Source: Thermoanaerobacterales bacterium 50_218
GTDB lineage: Bacteria; Bacillota; DSM-12270; Thermacetogeniales; Thermacetogeniaceae
DNA: 64,000 nucleotides
Assembly: GCA_001508855.1 (NCBI GenBank)
Contig: LGFL01000001.1
Location: forward strand, 1-64,000
Direction: 5' to 3'
The translations under genes and the position numbers were made by a program. Under the pieces are notes generated by a model. The model was not told the origin of the DNA. It saw only the letters and a program-made list of their open reading frames with translations, and made no database searches. This document shows, one piece after another, positions 7,442-16,551 of the stretch; within the stretch, counting starts at the first letter, position 1; every line of letters begins with the position of its first letter.

Positions 7442-8522
7442 ACGCATCCTCTCACAGGAAGAAATTGATAAGTTGTTACGCGGAGAAGACTTATTGCCAG
7501 AAGTTCCAAGTGGTGAACCGCTTTCCGATTTGGAAAAAGACGCTATTGGGGAAATAGCTAACATTTCGATGGGGACGGCAGCAACAACGCTTTCGAATTT
7601 GATCGGAAAGAGAGTAGAAATCACCACTCCGAGGGTTGCGATCACCACAAGAGAAAAACTCCAGACAGAATATCCACTCCCTTATGTAGTTGTCGATGTT
7701 CGCTACACCGAAGGACTTGCTGGAGAAAATCTGCTGATCATCAAGAAGGAAGACGCGGCAATCATCGTCGATTTGATGATGGGTGGTGATGGCAGTAACC
7801 CGCCTGCGGAACTTGAGGAACTTCACCTTAGTGCGATCAGTGAAGCAATGAATCAGATGATGGGGTCTGCTGCTACCTCGATGTCTACGGTTTTTCAGCG
7901 CAAGGTCAATATCTCGCCCCCATCAATCCGTATAGTCAACTTTGCTGAGGAACAGCTTGACCCTGCCATCGAGTACGGCTGTGAGCAGCTTGTCCATGTT
8001 GTTTTCAAAATGACTATCGAGGATCTCGTTGACAGCGAGATGATGCAGGTCATTCCCCTCAACTTCGCCAAGGAGATGGCTCGCGGGCTTTTGGGTGGGT
8101 TTGAAGAACCTGCTTCTCCACCTGGTGCTTCTGGTGCCGTTTCTTCGGGACCGTCAAGGTCTTCAGCCCAGGTGGCTGAGACTGCGAAAACAGCCGATAA
8201 TGTGGTGACTGTGCAGCCAGCGCAGTTTGCTCCGTTTACGGCACCTTCCAAGCCTAGTGAAATTGCCAACCTCGACCTGATCCTCGATGTTCACCTGGAA
8301 TTCACTGTAGAACTTGGAAAAACCAAAAAGACCATCAAAGAAATTTTGGAATTGGGACCAGGGTCTATTGTTGAGCTTGATAAACTGGCAGGTGAGCCTG
8401 TGGATATCCTCGTTAATGGGAAACAGATCGCCAGGGGGGAAGTGGTGGTTATCGATGAGAACTATGGAGTGAGGATCACCGAAATCTTGAGTTCTGCGGA
8501 AAGGATCAAAAGTATTCAGTAA
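7434..8522 (+). CDS. fliY: Flagellar motor switch phosphatase FliY, with apparent CTG start
   Basis: 362 residues from CTG 7434. Parts in order: an N-terminal LSQEEIDKLL peptide (CheY-P docking, as in FliM); a CheC-like phosphatase domain with two E-x-x-N type helices (GEIANISMGTAATTL near residue 39, ISEAMNQMMGSAATS near 130); a proline/serine-rich linker near 220-265; and a C-terminal SpoA/FliN domain (about 280-360). It removes phosphate from CheY-P at the switch. The frame has a stop at 7413 and no ATG, GTG or TTG until TTG 7473, which would delete the docking peptide. CTG 7434 has GGGGGGA (7421-7427) at good spacing. Confidence 0.9.
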   Translation: MTERILSQEEIDKLLRGEDLLPEVPSGEPLSDLEKDAIGEIANISMGTAATTLSNLIGKRVEITTPRVAITTREKLQTEYPLPYVVVDVRYTEGLAGENLLIIKKEDAAIIVDLMMGGDGSNPPAELEELHLSAISEAMNQMMGSAATSMSTVFQRKVNISPPSIRIVNFAEEQLDPAIEYGCEQLVHVVFKMTIEDLVDSEMMQVIPLNFAKEMARGLLGGFEEPASPPGASGAVSSGPSRSSAQVAETAKTADNVVTVQPAQFAPFTAPSKPSEIANLDLILDVHLEFTVELGKTKKTIKEILELGPGSIVELDKLAGEPVDILVNGKQIARGEVVVIDENYGVRITEILSSAERIKSIQ

Positions 8523-8545
8523 CTCCAAATCAGGAGGGAGAGCTT

Positions 8546-8908
8546 TTGAGCAAGAGAATTTTGATAGTTGATGATGCGGCCTTCATGCGGATGATGCTCA
8601 AGGACATTCTCACGAAAAACGGGTATACCGTGGTCGGGGAAGCAGAAAACGGCCTTGTGGCCGTTGAGATGTATAAGGAACTGAAACCCGATCTGGTGAC
8701 CATGGACATCACCATGCCGGAAATGGATGGAATCACGGCGGTAAAAGAGATCAAGAAGATCGACCCCGGTGCCAAGATCATCATGTGCAGTGCTATGGGA
8801 CAGCAGGCGATGGTGATCGATTCCATTCAAGCTGGAGCGCAGGACTTTATTGTCAAACCTTTCCAGCCTGAGCGTGTTCTCGAAGCTGTGGAAAAGGTGC
8901 TTGGTTAG
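8546..8908 (+). CDS. cheY: Chemotaxis response regulator CheY
   Basis: 120 residues, a single receiver domain. The acidic pair is D9/D10, the phospho-acceptor is D54 (TMDITMPEMDG) and the conserved lysine is K104 (FIVKPF), with the switch serine in MCSAMGQ. Phosphorylated by CheA, it binds the FliM/FliY N-terminal peptides and sets rotation bias. The start is TTG 8546 after GGAGGGAG. It lies between fliY and fliO, as in Bacillus. Confidence 0.94.
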   Translation: MSKRILIVDDAAFMRMMLKDILTKNGYTVVGEAENGLVAVEMYKELKPDLVTMDITMPEMDGITAVKEIKKIDPGAKIIMCSAMGQQAMVIDSIQAGAQDFIVKPFQPERVLEAVEKVLG

Positions 8909-8926
8909 CGTTTGGGAGGCCAAAGC

Positions 8927-9451
8927 GTGAGAGATGTGATTCGAAGGTTTTTGGCCTTGCTGGGCCCGCTGGTGAGCTGTTGCTTTTGGGCGGCAATTGC
9001 ATGGGCGGAGTCATTGCCTGAGCTCAACTACCAGCAGCCAGAGGCCTACCCTCTTCCGGGCATTGGATCGTTGCTGTTGCGCTTTGTGATTAGTCTTGCC
9101 GCGGTGATCGTCCTTGCTTTCCTAGTTATCAAGTTTTTTCAGCGGAAGCTCTTTGTCTTCAGGTCTGGGTCGTGGATCAGGGTACTTGACCAGGTTGCCG
9201 TGGGACCTAATAAAGGTCTCCTTCTTGTGGAGATAGCTGGTAAAGTTTATGTTTTGGGGGTTACCGAACACAACATCACCAGGCTTTTGGAAATCAACGA
9301 TCCGGAAGAGGTTGCTGCTTTGCTTGCAGAAGAGAGTTCTTCGGTAATGGGTTCCTTTCCCAGGAAACACTGGCTTTCCTTTTGGGAGAAAAATTTTCAA
9401 CAGGTCCTCTTGAAGAAGGAACGGAGTTTCGATTCGAAAGAAGGGACCTAA
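8927..9451 (+). CDS. fliO: Flagellar biosynthetic protein FliO (FliZ-type)
   Basis: 174 residues. There is a signal-like hydrophobic N-terminus (about 5-27) and a second membrane helix (about 48-72). A small cytoplasmic beta domain then carries the FliO pattern (RVLDQVAVGPNKGLLLVEI, YVLGVTEHNI). FliO helps assemble the FliP ring of the export gate. GTG 8927 is preferred because GGAGG (8915-8919) is 7 nt upstream. It lies directly before fliP. Confidence 0.85.
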   Translation: MRDVIRRFLALLGPLVSCCFWAAIAWAESLPELNYQQPEAYPLPGIGSLLLRFVISLAAVIVLAFLVIKFFQRKLFVFRSGSWIRVLDQVAVGPNKGLLLVEIAGKVYVLGVTEHNITRLLEINDPEEVAALLAEESSSVMGSFPRKHWLSFWEKNFQQVLLKKERSFDSKEGT

Positions 9452-9454
9452 AGG

Positions 9455-10228
9455 GTGCGAGCATGGAGAGGGAATCTGCTAATAGTCTTAGCCGTCCTTT
9501 TCATTATCGGAGCTGCTTTGTGGGCGGCTTCAGTTGCTTATGCTCAGCCGGTTCCTCTTCCCCGACTCAATTTAGAGATCGGAACTGCCGAGAGCCCTCA
9601 AGAAGTTTCCCAGAGTCTCCAAATACTTCTGATCATCACTCTACTTTCTCTCGCACCGGCAATTCTGATCATGATGACATCGTTCACCCGGGTGATCGTT
9701 GTTCTTTCGTTTATGCGCAGTGCCCTGGCGACCCAACAGATGCCGCCCAACCAGGTTCTTATTGGACTCGCTCTTTTTCTAACCTTCTTCATTATGCAGC
9801 CTACCTGGCAGGAAGTTAACAGTAATGCTTTACAGCCTTACCTGAAAGGGGAGATAACCCAGCAAGAAGCTCTCGATCGGGGAATGAAGCCAATTCGTGA
9901 ATTTATGTTCAGACAGACGCGGGAAAAAGACCTCGCACTCTTCGTCCATTTTGCCAAACTTCCCAGGCCACGCAATTATGAGGATATACCCAATTATGTT
10001 TTGATACCTGCTTTCGCCATCAGCGAACTCAAGACCGCTTTTCAGATTGGGTTTGTGCTCTTCGTTCCTTTTCTGGTGATCGACATGATCGTTGCCAGCA
10101 CTCTAATGTCGATGGGGATGTTGATGCTGCCTCCGATGATGATTTCACTTCCGTTTAAGATTCTTCTTTTCGTGATGGTTGATGGTTGGAATCTGCTTGT
10201 GCACTCACTGATCATCAGCTTTAGGTGA
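9455..10228 (+). CDS. fliP: Flagellar export gate protein FliP
   Basis: 257 residues. A cleavable signal peptide (about 1-30, ending SVAYAQP) is followed by the FliP core: ILIMMTSFTRVIVVLSFMRSA, then a periplasmic loop, then FAISELKTAFQIGF and the MGMLMLPPMMISLPFK block. FliP forms the FliPQR export gate with FliQ and FliR. The start is GTG 9455, 3 nt after fliO. The signal peptide is typical for FliP. Confidence 0.95.
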   Translation: MRAWRGNLLIVLAVLFIIGAALWAASVAYAQPVPLPRLNLEIGTAESPQEVSQSLQILLIITLLSLAPAILIMMTSFTRVIVVLSFMRSALATQQMPPNQVLIGLALFLTFFIMQPTWQEVNSNALQPYLKGEITQQEALDRGMKPIREFMFRQTREKDLALFVHFAKLPRPRNYEDIPNYVLIPAFAISELKTAFQIGFVLFVPFLVIDMIVASTLMSMGMLMLPPMMISLPFKILLFVMVDGWNLLVHSLIISFR

Positions 10229-10239
10229 GGAGAAAAAAG

Positions 10240-10512
10240 ATGACTGAGGAGTTCATCATCACTCTTGGTAGAGAAGCCTTATATGCTGTGCTTTTAGTAT
10301 CTGCACCTCTCCTTGGTGCCAGTTTGCTTGTCGGGCTACTTGTGAGCATTTTCCAGGCAACGACTCAGATCCAGGAACAAACTCTTACTTTTGTTCCTAA
10401 AATTGTTGCTGTTTTGGTGGTGGCAGTTTTGACTGCTCCCTGGATGCTCCAGATCTTAACCACATTTACCCAGAACCTTTATCTGAGCCTTCCCCGATTT
10501 GCTGGTGGTTGA
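10240..10512 (+). CDS. fliQ: Flagellar export gate protein FliQ
   Basis: 90 residues with two transmembrane helices (about 15-40 and 50-72) and the family motif SIFQATTQIQEQTLTFVPK between them. It is part of the FliPQR gate. ATG 10240 is preferred over GTG 10225 because AGGAG (10228-10232) lies 7 nt upstream and the family starts M-T-E/D-x-x. Confidence 0.94.
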   Translation: MTEEFIITLGREALYAVLLVSAPLLGASLLVGLLVSIFQATTQIQEQTLTFVPKIVAVLVVAVLTAPWMLQILTTFTQNLYLSLPRFAGG

Positions 10513-10514
10513 TC

Positions 10515-11297
10515 ATGGAGTTTTTGGTATCTCTTTTTCAAAAAGTAGACCTTTATATTCTTATCTTTGGGAGAATTTCGGGTTTTTTTCTTACCGCAGT
10601 TCCTTTTAGTGGCAGAAACATTCCCGTCCAAGTTAAGGTAGGTTTTGCAAGTTTCGTAGCGTTTCTGATTTTCACGGTTTTGCTTCCTGAAAAAGTCGTG
10701 ATCTCAGGAGAAGTTTTCGGCTATTTTCTCCAGTTTCTGGGCGAGGTTTTGGTTGGGTTTATCATTGGGTTTCTTACCCAGCTTGTTTTCGGTGCTTTCC
10801 AACTGGCGGGACAGATAATGGACATGCAGATGGGTTTCGGTATTGTCAACGTTGTTGATCCCCAGTACGGAATTCAAATACCTGTGCTTGGTAATTTCAA
10901 GTATATCCTGGCTTTGCTCTTTTTTTTGACGATCGATGGCCATCATTTGTTATTAGAGGGACTGGTGCGCAGTTACGAGTTGATTCCTCTCGGGACAATG
11001 AGTATTTCTGGAAGCATTTATAAGTATATTTTCGAACTCGCCGGTGGGATGTTCGTTACTGCCTTGAAGGTGTCTCTTCCCGTGGTGGCAGCGCTCTTCA
11101 TCACCGATCTTGCGCTAGGGGTTGTTGCCCGCACAGTTCCTCAGATGAATGTCTTCATTGTGGGACTTCCTTTGAAGATCGGAGTGGGCCTGGTTTTGTT
11201 AATGGTGGTGTTACCTCTTTACATCTGGCTTTTTGGTATGGTGTTCGAACGACTCTTTGAGGATCTGGAGAGACTTCTCCTGCTGCTGAGTAGGTGA
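10515..11297 (+). CDS. fliR: Flagellar export gate protein FliR
   Basis: 260 residues with about six hydrophobic segments. The family blocks GRISGFFLTAVPF near residue 20 and QLAGQIMDMQMGFGIVNVVDP near residue 100 are clear. FliR completes the export gate. The start is either ATG 10515 or TTG 10509; the GGTGGT upstream favours 10515. It is only 2 nt from the fliQ stop and 4 nt before flhB. Confidence 0.93.
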   Translation: MEFLVSLFQKVDLYILIFGRISGFFLTAVPFSGRNIPVQVKVGFASFVAFLIFTVLLPEKVVISGEVFGYFLQFLGEVLVGFIIGFLTQLVFGAFQLAGQIMDMQMGFGIVNVVDPQYGIQIPVLGNFKYILALLFFLTIDGHHLLLEGLVRSYELIPLGTMSISGSIYKYIFELAGGMFVTALKVSLPVVAALFITDLALGVVARTVPQMNVFIVGLPLKIGVGLVLLMVVLPLYIWLFGMVFERLFEDLERLLLLLSR

Positions 11298-11301
11298 AAC
11301 C

Positions 11302-12414
11302 TTGGATCGGCTTGTGAAGGCTTTTGATCTCCAGCTTTTTGCTGAAGAACGCAGAGAAAGACCGACACCCCGGAGACGTCAGGAGGCGCGCAAAAGGGGT
11401 CAGGTTGCCAGGAGTGTTGAAGTAAATTCGGCGCTGATTCTTCTTTCTACCTTCTTTTTTCTCAAGTACTTCAGCTCCTGGGCTGGTCTCAAATTGATAT
11501 CTTTTACCAGTAATTGCTTTTCCCAACCCTTGTTCGAAGATTGGACTGATGCTACGATCGACCAGATGATTTCTCTGGTAGTCCCAGTGCTGTTTCAACT
11601 TTGCCTTCCAGTGATGGGGGTTGCCATGTTTGCTGGGGTTTTCGCCAATTACCTCCAGGTGGGGGCTCTTTTTACAACTTATCCTCTCCAGCCAAGGCTT
11701 GACCGACTAAACCCTGTAGAAGGGTTCAAACGGATTTTTTCCAGACGGGCCATTGTTGAGTTGCTGAAATCGGCGATCAAGGTAATCATTGTCGGTTATC
11801 TTGCCTACGCGACGATCAGGGCAAACTTGGAGCTTTTTCCCCGTCTCCTGGATATGAGCCTCGCCGATGCTTTGAGGAGCGTTGGAGAGCTTTGCAGCAC
11901 GATCGTTTTGCGGATCGGGTTACTTTTACTTCTTCTCGCCCTATTCGACTATGCTTTCCAGTACTGGGAACATGAGAAATCGTTGATGATGACCAGACAG
12001 GAGTTAAAAGAAGAGTATCGCCAGTATGAAGGTGACCCTCAGGTGCGGGCGCGTATCCGCCAGCGCCAGCGCCAGATTGCGCTGCACCGGATGATGCAGG
12101 AAGTGCCCAAAGCCGATGTGGTGATAACCAACCCTATCCACTACGCTGTTGCCCTTCGCTATGTGCCTGAGGAGATGTCTGCTCCTGTCGTTGTGGCGAA
12201 AGGTATTGATTACTTGGCTCTGCGGATCAAAACCATAGCCCAGGAACACGGAATCCTCATCTATGAGGACCCTCCATTGGCTCAAACCCTTTATTGGAAT
12301 GTTGAGGTTGGGGAAATGATCCCGGTTGAGCTCTACGAAGCGGTAGCAAGAGTTTTGGCATTTGTTTACCGACTTCGTCCTGGCTATTTCCGGAGAATGA
12401 GGGGAGGGAGGTAG
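11302..12414 (+). CDS. flhB: Flagellar export switch protein FlhB with NPIH in place of NPTH
   Basis: 370 residues. There is a basic, charged N-terminus (PTPRRRQEARKRGQVARS), four membrane segments to about residue 220, and a cytoplasmic substrate-switch domain. FlhB normally cleaves itself between N and P of an N-P-T-H motif; here residues 277-280 read N-P-I-H (ATC at 12136-12138), with the flanking VVIT and YAVALRY conserved. The catalytic N and P are retained, so cleavage may persist with altered rate. The start is TTG 11302, 4 nt after fliR. Confidence 0.94.
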   Translation: MDRLVKAFDLQLFAEERRERPTPRRRQEARKRGQVARSVEVNSALILLSTFFFLKYFSSWAGLKLISFTSNCFSQPLFEDWTDATIDQMISLVVPVLFQLCLPVMGVAMFAGVFANYLQVGALFTTYPLQPRLDRLNPVEGFKRIFSRRAIVELLKSAIKVIIVGYLAYATIRANLELFPRLLDMSLADALRSVGELCSTIVLRIGLLLLLLALFDYAFQYWEHEKSLMMTRQELKEEYRQYEGDPQVRARIRQRQRQIALHRMMQEVPKADVVITNPIHYAVALRYVPEEMSAPVVVAKGIDYLALRIKTIAQEHGILIYEDPPLAQTLYWNVEVGEMIPVELYEAVARVLAFVYRLRPGYFRRMRGGR

Positions 12415-14481
12415 TTGTCCGTTTTTCCGCTGAGCGGGACGCGCTTTTTTAAGTACAGCGATGTTGCCGTAGCCGTTGCCGTGGTTATGACTGTGATCAT
12501 GATGATCGTTCCAGTTCGTCCAGAAATCTTAAGTTTTTTTCTTATTTTGAATATCACTTTTTCCCTGTTAATTCTCTTGGTTTCTCTGTTTACCCAAGAT
12601 CCGCTGGATTTTTCTGTGTTTCCCACCTTACTCTTGATCATGACTCTCTTCAGACTTTGTCTCAATGTATCTTCGACTCGTTTGATTCTTCTCTACGCCT
12701 ATGCCGGGGAAGTGATTCAGAAGTTTGGAGGCTTTGTTATCGGAGGAAATCCTATCGTTGGGTTTATCATATTTTTGATTCTGATCATCATTCAGTTTAT
12801 TGTAATCACGAGGGGGGCAGAACGGGTTTCTGAAGTTGCCGCCAGGTTTGTGCTTGATGCCATGCCTGGAAAACAGATGAGTATCGATGCTGACCTCAAC
12901 GCTGGACTGATCACCGAGAGCGAAGCCCGAGCAAGGCGCCAGAAGATTCAACAAGAAGCCGATTTTTACGGAGCGATGGATGGTGCGAGCAAGTTTGTCC
13001 GTGGTGACGCCATTGCTGGTCTGGTGATCGTCGTGATTAACATTCTGGGAGGCTTCTTGATCGGGCTTGTTCAGAAAGGGATGTCGTTCCAGCAGGCCCT
13101 GCAGACTTACACCGTGTTGACTGTAGGTGATGGTTTGGTCACCCAAATTCCTGCTCTTCTGATCTCGACATCAGCCGGGATCATCGTGACCCGGGCTGCT
13201 GCTGAGGCCAGTTTCGGTATCGATGTTTCCAAACAATTGTTTGGTTATCCGAAAGCCCTGGGTATTGCTGGCGGCATCCTTGTACTCCTTGCTCTTCTTG
13301 GTCTTCCTTCTCTCCCTCTGCTGTTCGTGGCTGGAATTCTCGGGAGTCTTGCCTATACTCTCGACCGCTCTCTCAAAGAAGCCAAGCGCCGCGAAGAAGA
13401 AAAAAGCCGTGCCGAAGAAGTCGAAGAAGCCAAAAAACCGGAGCACGTTTTATCTCTTGTTCAGGTTGATCCCCTCGAGGTCGAACTTGGGTATAACCTG
13501 ATTCCCCTCGTGGATTCCAAGCAAGGAGGAGACCTTCTCGACCGCATCGTGATGATCAGGCGTCAGTGTGCCTTGGAACTGGGTTTTGTGCTTCCGCCGG
13601 TGCGACTTCGCGACAACATTCAGCTTCCACCAAGTAGTTATGTGATCAAAGTTAAAGGAGTTGAGGTCGGGCGGGGAGAACTCGTTTTGGACCATTACCT
13701 TGTTTTGGGGCCTGATGTTCAGGAAAAAGTGGAAGGAATCAAAACACGTGACCCTGCTTTTGGCTTACCTGCTGTGTGGGTTCCTGCTGCCCGCAAGGAG
13801 GAAGCTGAACTCGCTGGATATACGGTAGTGGAGCCCAGTGCCGTCCTTGCTACTCACCTTACAGAAGTGGTCAAAAATCATGCTCACGAGTTGCTCAGCA
13901 GACAGGATGTCCAGAACCTTCTCGATCACGTGAAGAAGGACTATGCCGCAGTAGTCAATGAACTCTACCCCGAACTTCTCAGCCTTGGTGAAATCCAAAA
14001 GGTTCTATCCAATCTCCTCCGTGAGAAAGTGTCCATCCGCGACCTGGTGACGATACTCGAAACCCTTGCAGATTACGCTCGTGTCACCAAGGATACTGAT
14101 GTTCTGACTGAATATGTGCGTCAGGCTCTGGGGAGACAAATTGTGGAGCAGTACCTAGAGGGAAATAAGCTTTACGTTTTGACACTTGACCCCCAGGTTG
14201 AAAAGACCGTTAGGGAAGGGATTCAGAAGACAGAACAGGGTTCTTACCTCGCTCTTGAACCCGGAAAAACCCAGTTGCTCTTGAATGCCCTGCGCGCCCA
14301 GGTTCAGAGAATGATTGAAGCAGGCCACCAACCCGTTGTCCTCTGCCCGCCGATTGTCAGGCTGTATTTCAGGAGACTTGTAGAGCGATTTTTGCCCAAT
14401 GTGGCAGTCCTTTCTTTCAATGAATTGCAGCCTAATATTCAGGTTGAAGCTGTAGGGATGGTGAGTTTCAGTGAAAGTTAG
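12415..14481 (+). CDS. flhA: Flagellar export apparatus protein FlhA
   Basis: 688 residues. The N-terminal half has about eight membrane helices and the FHIPEP-type cytoplasmic loop (GAMDGASKFVRGDAIAGL near residue 185-205). A charged linker (about 320-345, K/E/R rich) leads to the cytoplasmic export-docking domain. FlhA couples the ion gradient to export and binds chaperone-substrate complexes. TTG 12415 directly follows the flhB stop with no spacer; GGGAGGGAGG precedes it. Confidence 0.95.
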   Translation: MSVFPLSGTRFFKYSDVAVAVAVVMTVIMMIVPVRPEILSFFLILNITFSLLILLVSLFTQDPLDFSVFPTLLLIMTLFRLCLNVSSTRLILLYAYAGEVIQKFGGFVIGGNPIVGFIIFLILIIIQFIVITRGAERVSEVAARFVLDAMPGKQMSIDADLNAGLITESEARARRQKIQQEADFYGAMDGASKFVRGDAIAGLVIVVINILGGFLIGLVQKGMSFQQALQTYTVLTVGDGLVTQIPALLISTSAGIIVTRAAAEASFGIDVSKQLFGYPKALGIAGGILVLLALLGLPSLPLLFVAGILGSLAYTLDRSLKEAKRREEEKSRAEEVEEAKKPEHVLSLVQVDPLEVELGYNLIPLVDSKQGGDLLDRIVMIRRQCALELGFVLPPVRLRDNIQLPPSSYVIKVKGVEVGRGELVLDHYLVLGPDVQEKVEGIKTRDPAFGLPAVWVPAARKEEAELAGYTVVEPSAVLATHLTEVVKNHAHELLSRQDVQNLLDHVKKDYAAVVNELYPELLSLGEIQKVLSNLLREKVSIRDLVTILETLADYARVTKDTDVLTEYVRQALGRQIVEQYLEGNKLYVLTLDPQVEKTVREGIQKTEQGSYLALEPGKTQLLLNALRAQVQRMIEAGHQPVVLCPPIVRLYFRRLVERFLPNVAVLSFNELQPNIQVEAVGMVSFSES

Positions 14482-15622
14482 GCGCTTTGTGGCAAACGAC
14501 ATGCAAGAAGCAATGATGAAGGTGAAGACATTTCTGGGGAAGGATGCGGTGATTCTGCATACCCGGAAGTTCCGCGAGGGAGGAATTTTTGGCCTCTTCG
14601 GTAAAGACCTGGTAGAGGTGACGGCTGCAGTAGAGGATGATCGTTTTTCCACAAAGCCTCAGGAACCACCTCCTTCCTCAGAGGTGTCTAGTTCATCTGA
14701 AAATCTAAAGCAAAGCTCTGCTTCTTCAGATATAAATATAAGGAAAGAGCTCAATGAAGTGAAAAACCTGCTCAATCACATGGTCAACAGGCTGGAAGAA
14801 ACCAGCGGTGTCCAGGAAAACCGGTATCCCAAAAGTTTTCAGAAGGTTTTTCGGGTATTGCGGGCTAATGAGGTCGAAGAAAGGCTTGCCCACAAATTAA
14901 TCCAAGACTCCCTTGAGCAGCTTCAACCTTCTGCCTGGCAAGACGAGGAAGTTGTTGCCCAAACCGTTGAGAATTTGATCGCCAAAAGACTTCTCCGTCC
15001 CAAGCCGATAAAATTTAGAAAATCAGGTGAGAAAAAGAGGATTGCACTGGTTGGACCTACGGGTGTCGGGAAGACAACAACGATTGCCAAACTTGCAGCG
15101 ATCTTTGCGATCCTGGAAAAAAGAAGCGTAGCCCTGGCAACAGTAGATACTTATCGGGTTGCTGCTGTTGAGCAACTGAAGACTTATGCGGAAATCATCG
15201 ATGTTCCCCTTGAGGTTGCTTACACTCCGAAGGAACTTCGAGTTGCTCTTGAGAAACATGATGATAAGGAACTCATTCTTATCGATACAGCAGGAAGGAG
15301 TCCGCTCAATGAACAGCAGATGAGGGAGTTGAAGGCTTTTCTCGAGTCTCCGCAAGATGTTATTGAGGTCTTTCTTGTGCTTGGCGCCACTACCAAACAG
15401 TCTGATCTTTGGGAAACGATTGCCCGTTTCAGCCAGGTTCCCGTTAACAACTTGGTCTTCACCAAGCTTGACGAAACGCGCAGTTATGGAGTTATTCTCA
15501 ATGTGGTCAACCGTCTTCGTAAGTCTCTTGCTTACGTGACTACAGGTCAGAGTGTTCCCGATGATATTGAGGTCCCCGACCCGCAAAAAATTGCCAGATT
15601 GATTCTTCAGGGGAGAGGTTGA
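14471..15622 (+). CDS. flhF: Signal-recognition-type GTPase FlhF
   Basis: 383 residues. The N-terminal B domain (MKVRRFVANDMQEAM, then DAVILHTRKFREGGIFGLFG), a serine/glutamate-rich linker, an N-like helical domain and a G domain follow in order. The G domain has GPTGVGKTTTIAKLA (about 196-210), DTYRVAAVEQLKTYA, DTAGR and TKLDE. FlhF marks the site of flagellar assembly at the membrane. The GTG start lies 11 nt inside flhA. The next gene encodes its partner FlhG. Confidence 0.94.
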   Translation: MKVRRFVANDMQEAMMKVKTFLGKDAVILHTRKFREGGIFGLFGKDLVEVTAAVEDDRFSTKPQEPPPSSEVSSSSENLKQSSASSDINIRKELNEVKNLLNHMVNRLEETSGVQENRYPKSFQKVFRVLRANEVEERLAHKLIQDSLEQLQPSAWQDEEVVAQTVENLIAKRLLRPKPIKFRKSGEKKRIALVGPTGVGKTTTIAKLAAIFAILEKRSVALATVDTYRVAAVEQLKTYAEIIDVPLEVAYTPKELRVALEKHDDKELILIDTAGRSPLNEQQMRELKAFLESPQDVIEVFLVLGATTKQSDLWETIARFSQVPVNNLVFTKLDETRSYGVILNVVNRLRKSLAYVTTGQSVPDDIEVPDPQKIARLILQGRG

Positions 15623-16551
15623 TGAGGCAAGACCAGGCTGAGAGATTAAGGTTGCTGGCAAGAGGTTTGAAACAACAGATCAAGGCCCAGGTTTGCGGAG
15701 TAGCCAAGAATTGTCGCGTTATTGTAATTACCAGTGGCAAGGGTGGGGTAGGCAAAACCAACCTTGCGTTGGGGTTATCACTTGCCCTTGCCAGGAACGG
15801 TTACAAGGTAATGCTTCTGGATGCAGATATGGGTCTTGCTAATGTTGATGTAGTTCTTGGTCTCGTTCCGAAATACAATTTGTCGCATGTTTTTTCTGGG
15901 GAAAAGCGCCTCGACGAGATTTTGCAAAACGGGCCTGGAGGGCTCCAGATTATTCCTGGTGCTTCAGGGATCGAGGAAATGGTAAACCTCGATACTCTTA
16001 CTTTGTCAAGATTTGTTGGAGAAGTCATCAAGTTGACAAAGGATCTGGATTTCCTTTTTGTGGATACAAGTGCTGGAATTTCGAGACAGGTGCTCTCTTT
16101 TGCCTTGTCAGCAGATGAGGTTCTCGTAGTTTCCACACCTGAGCCAACAGCACTCACAGATGCCTACGGGTTGATTAAGGTGTTCAAGCAAAATCAAGGC
16201 TCAGGTAAACTGAAGTTGATCATCAATATGGCAAGAAACAGGGATGAAGGTAGGGAGGCAGCCCAGAAACTGATCAGTGTAGTTCGCCAATTCCTTGGTT
16301 TGGAGATCGAATTTATCGGGATTATTCCCAGTGACACTGCGGTTCCAGAGGCTGTTCGCAGGCATCAATCTTATCTTCTTGCTTATCCTCACTCACCCGC
16401 TTCTCTCAGTACGATGAGGATCGCCCTGAATTTAGGAAACTTTTTACCTGAAAAAACGCGTGGTGTCCGGGGATTTTTCGAAAGCCTGTTTACTTATTTT
16501 CGGGGCAGAGATGTTAGAGAAGTGGCTTCTAAGGAGGAGAAAAGGAGTTGA
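15622..16551 (+). CDS. flhG: MinD-type ATPase FlhG (FleN/YlxH)
   Basis: 309 residues. The N-terminal DQAERLR matches the DQAxxLR motif that stimulates FlhF GTPase in known systems. A deviant Walker A (SGKGGVGKTNLA, about residue 39-50) and LLDADMGLANVD follow. It controls flagellar number and position. ATG 15622 shares one base with the flhF stop; TTG 15619 is an alternative. The C-terminus carries a short amphipathic stretch (FFESLFTYF) that could serve as a membrane anchor. Confidence 0.93.
   Translation: MRQDQAERLRLLARGLKQQIKAQVCGVAKNCRVIVITSGKGGVGKTNLALGLSLALARNGYKVMLLDADMGLANVDVVLGLVPKYNLSHVFSGEKRLDEILQNGPGGLQIIPGASGIEEMVNLDTLTLSRFVGEVIKLTKDLDFLFVDTSAGISRQVLSFALSADEVLVVSTPEPTALTDAYGLIKVFKQNQGSGKLKLIINMARNRDEGREAAQKLISVVRQFLGLEIEFIGIIPSDTAVPEAVRRHQSYLLAYPHSPASLSTMRIALNLGNFLPEKTRGVRGFFESLFTYFRGRDVREVASKEEKRS

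Noticed and set aside
12628-13146. Long minus-strand frames opposite flhA and similar antisense frames elsewhere
   Set aside because: They are shadows of well-identified plus-strand genes and have no ribosome binding sites or known domains.
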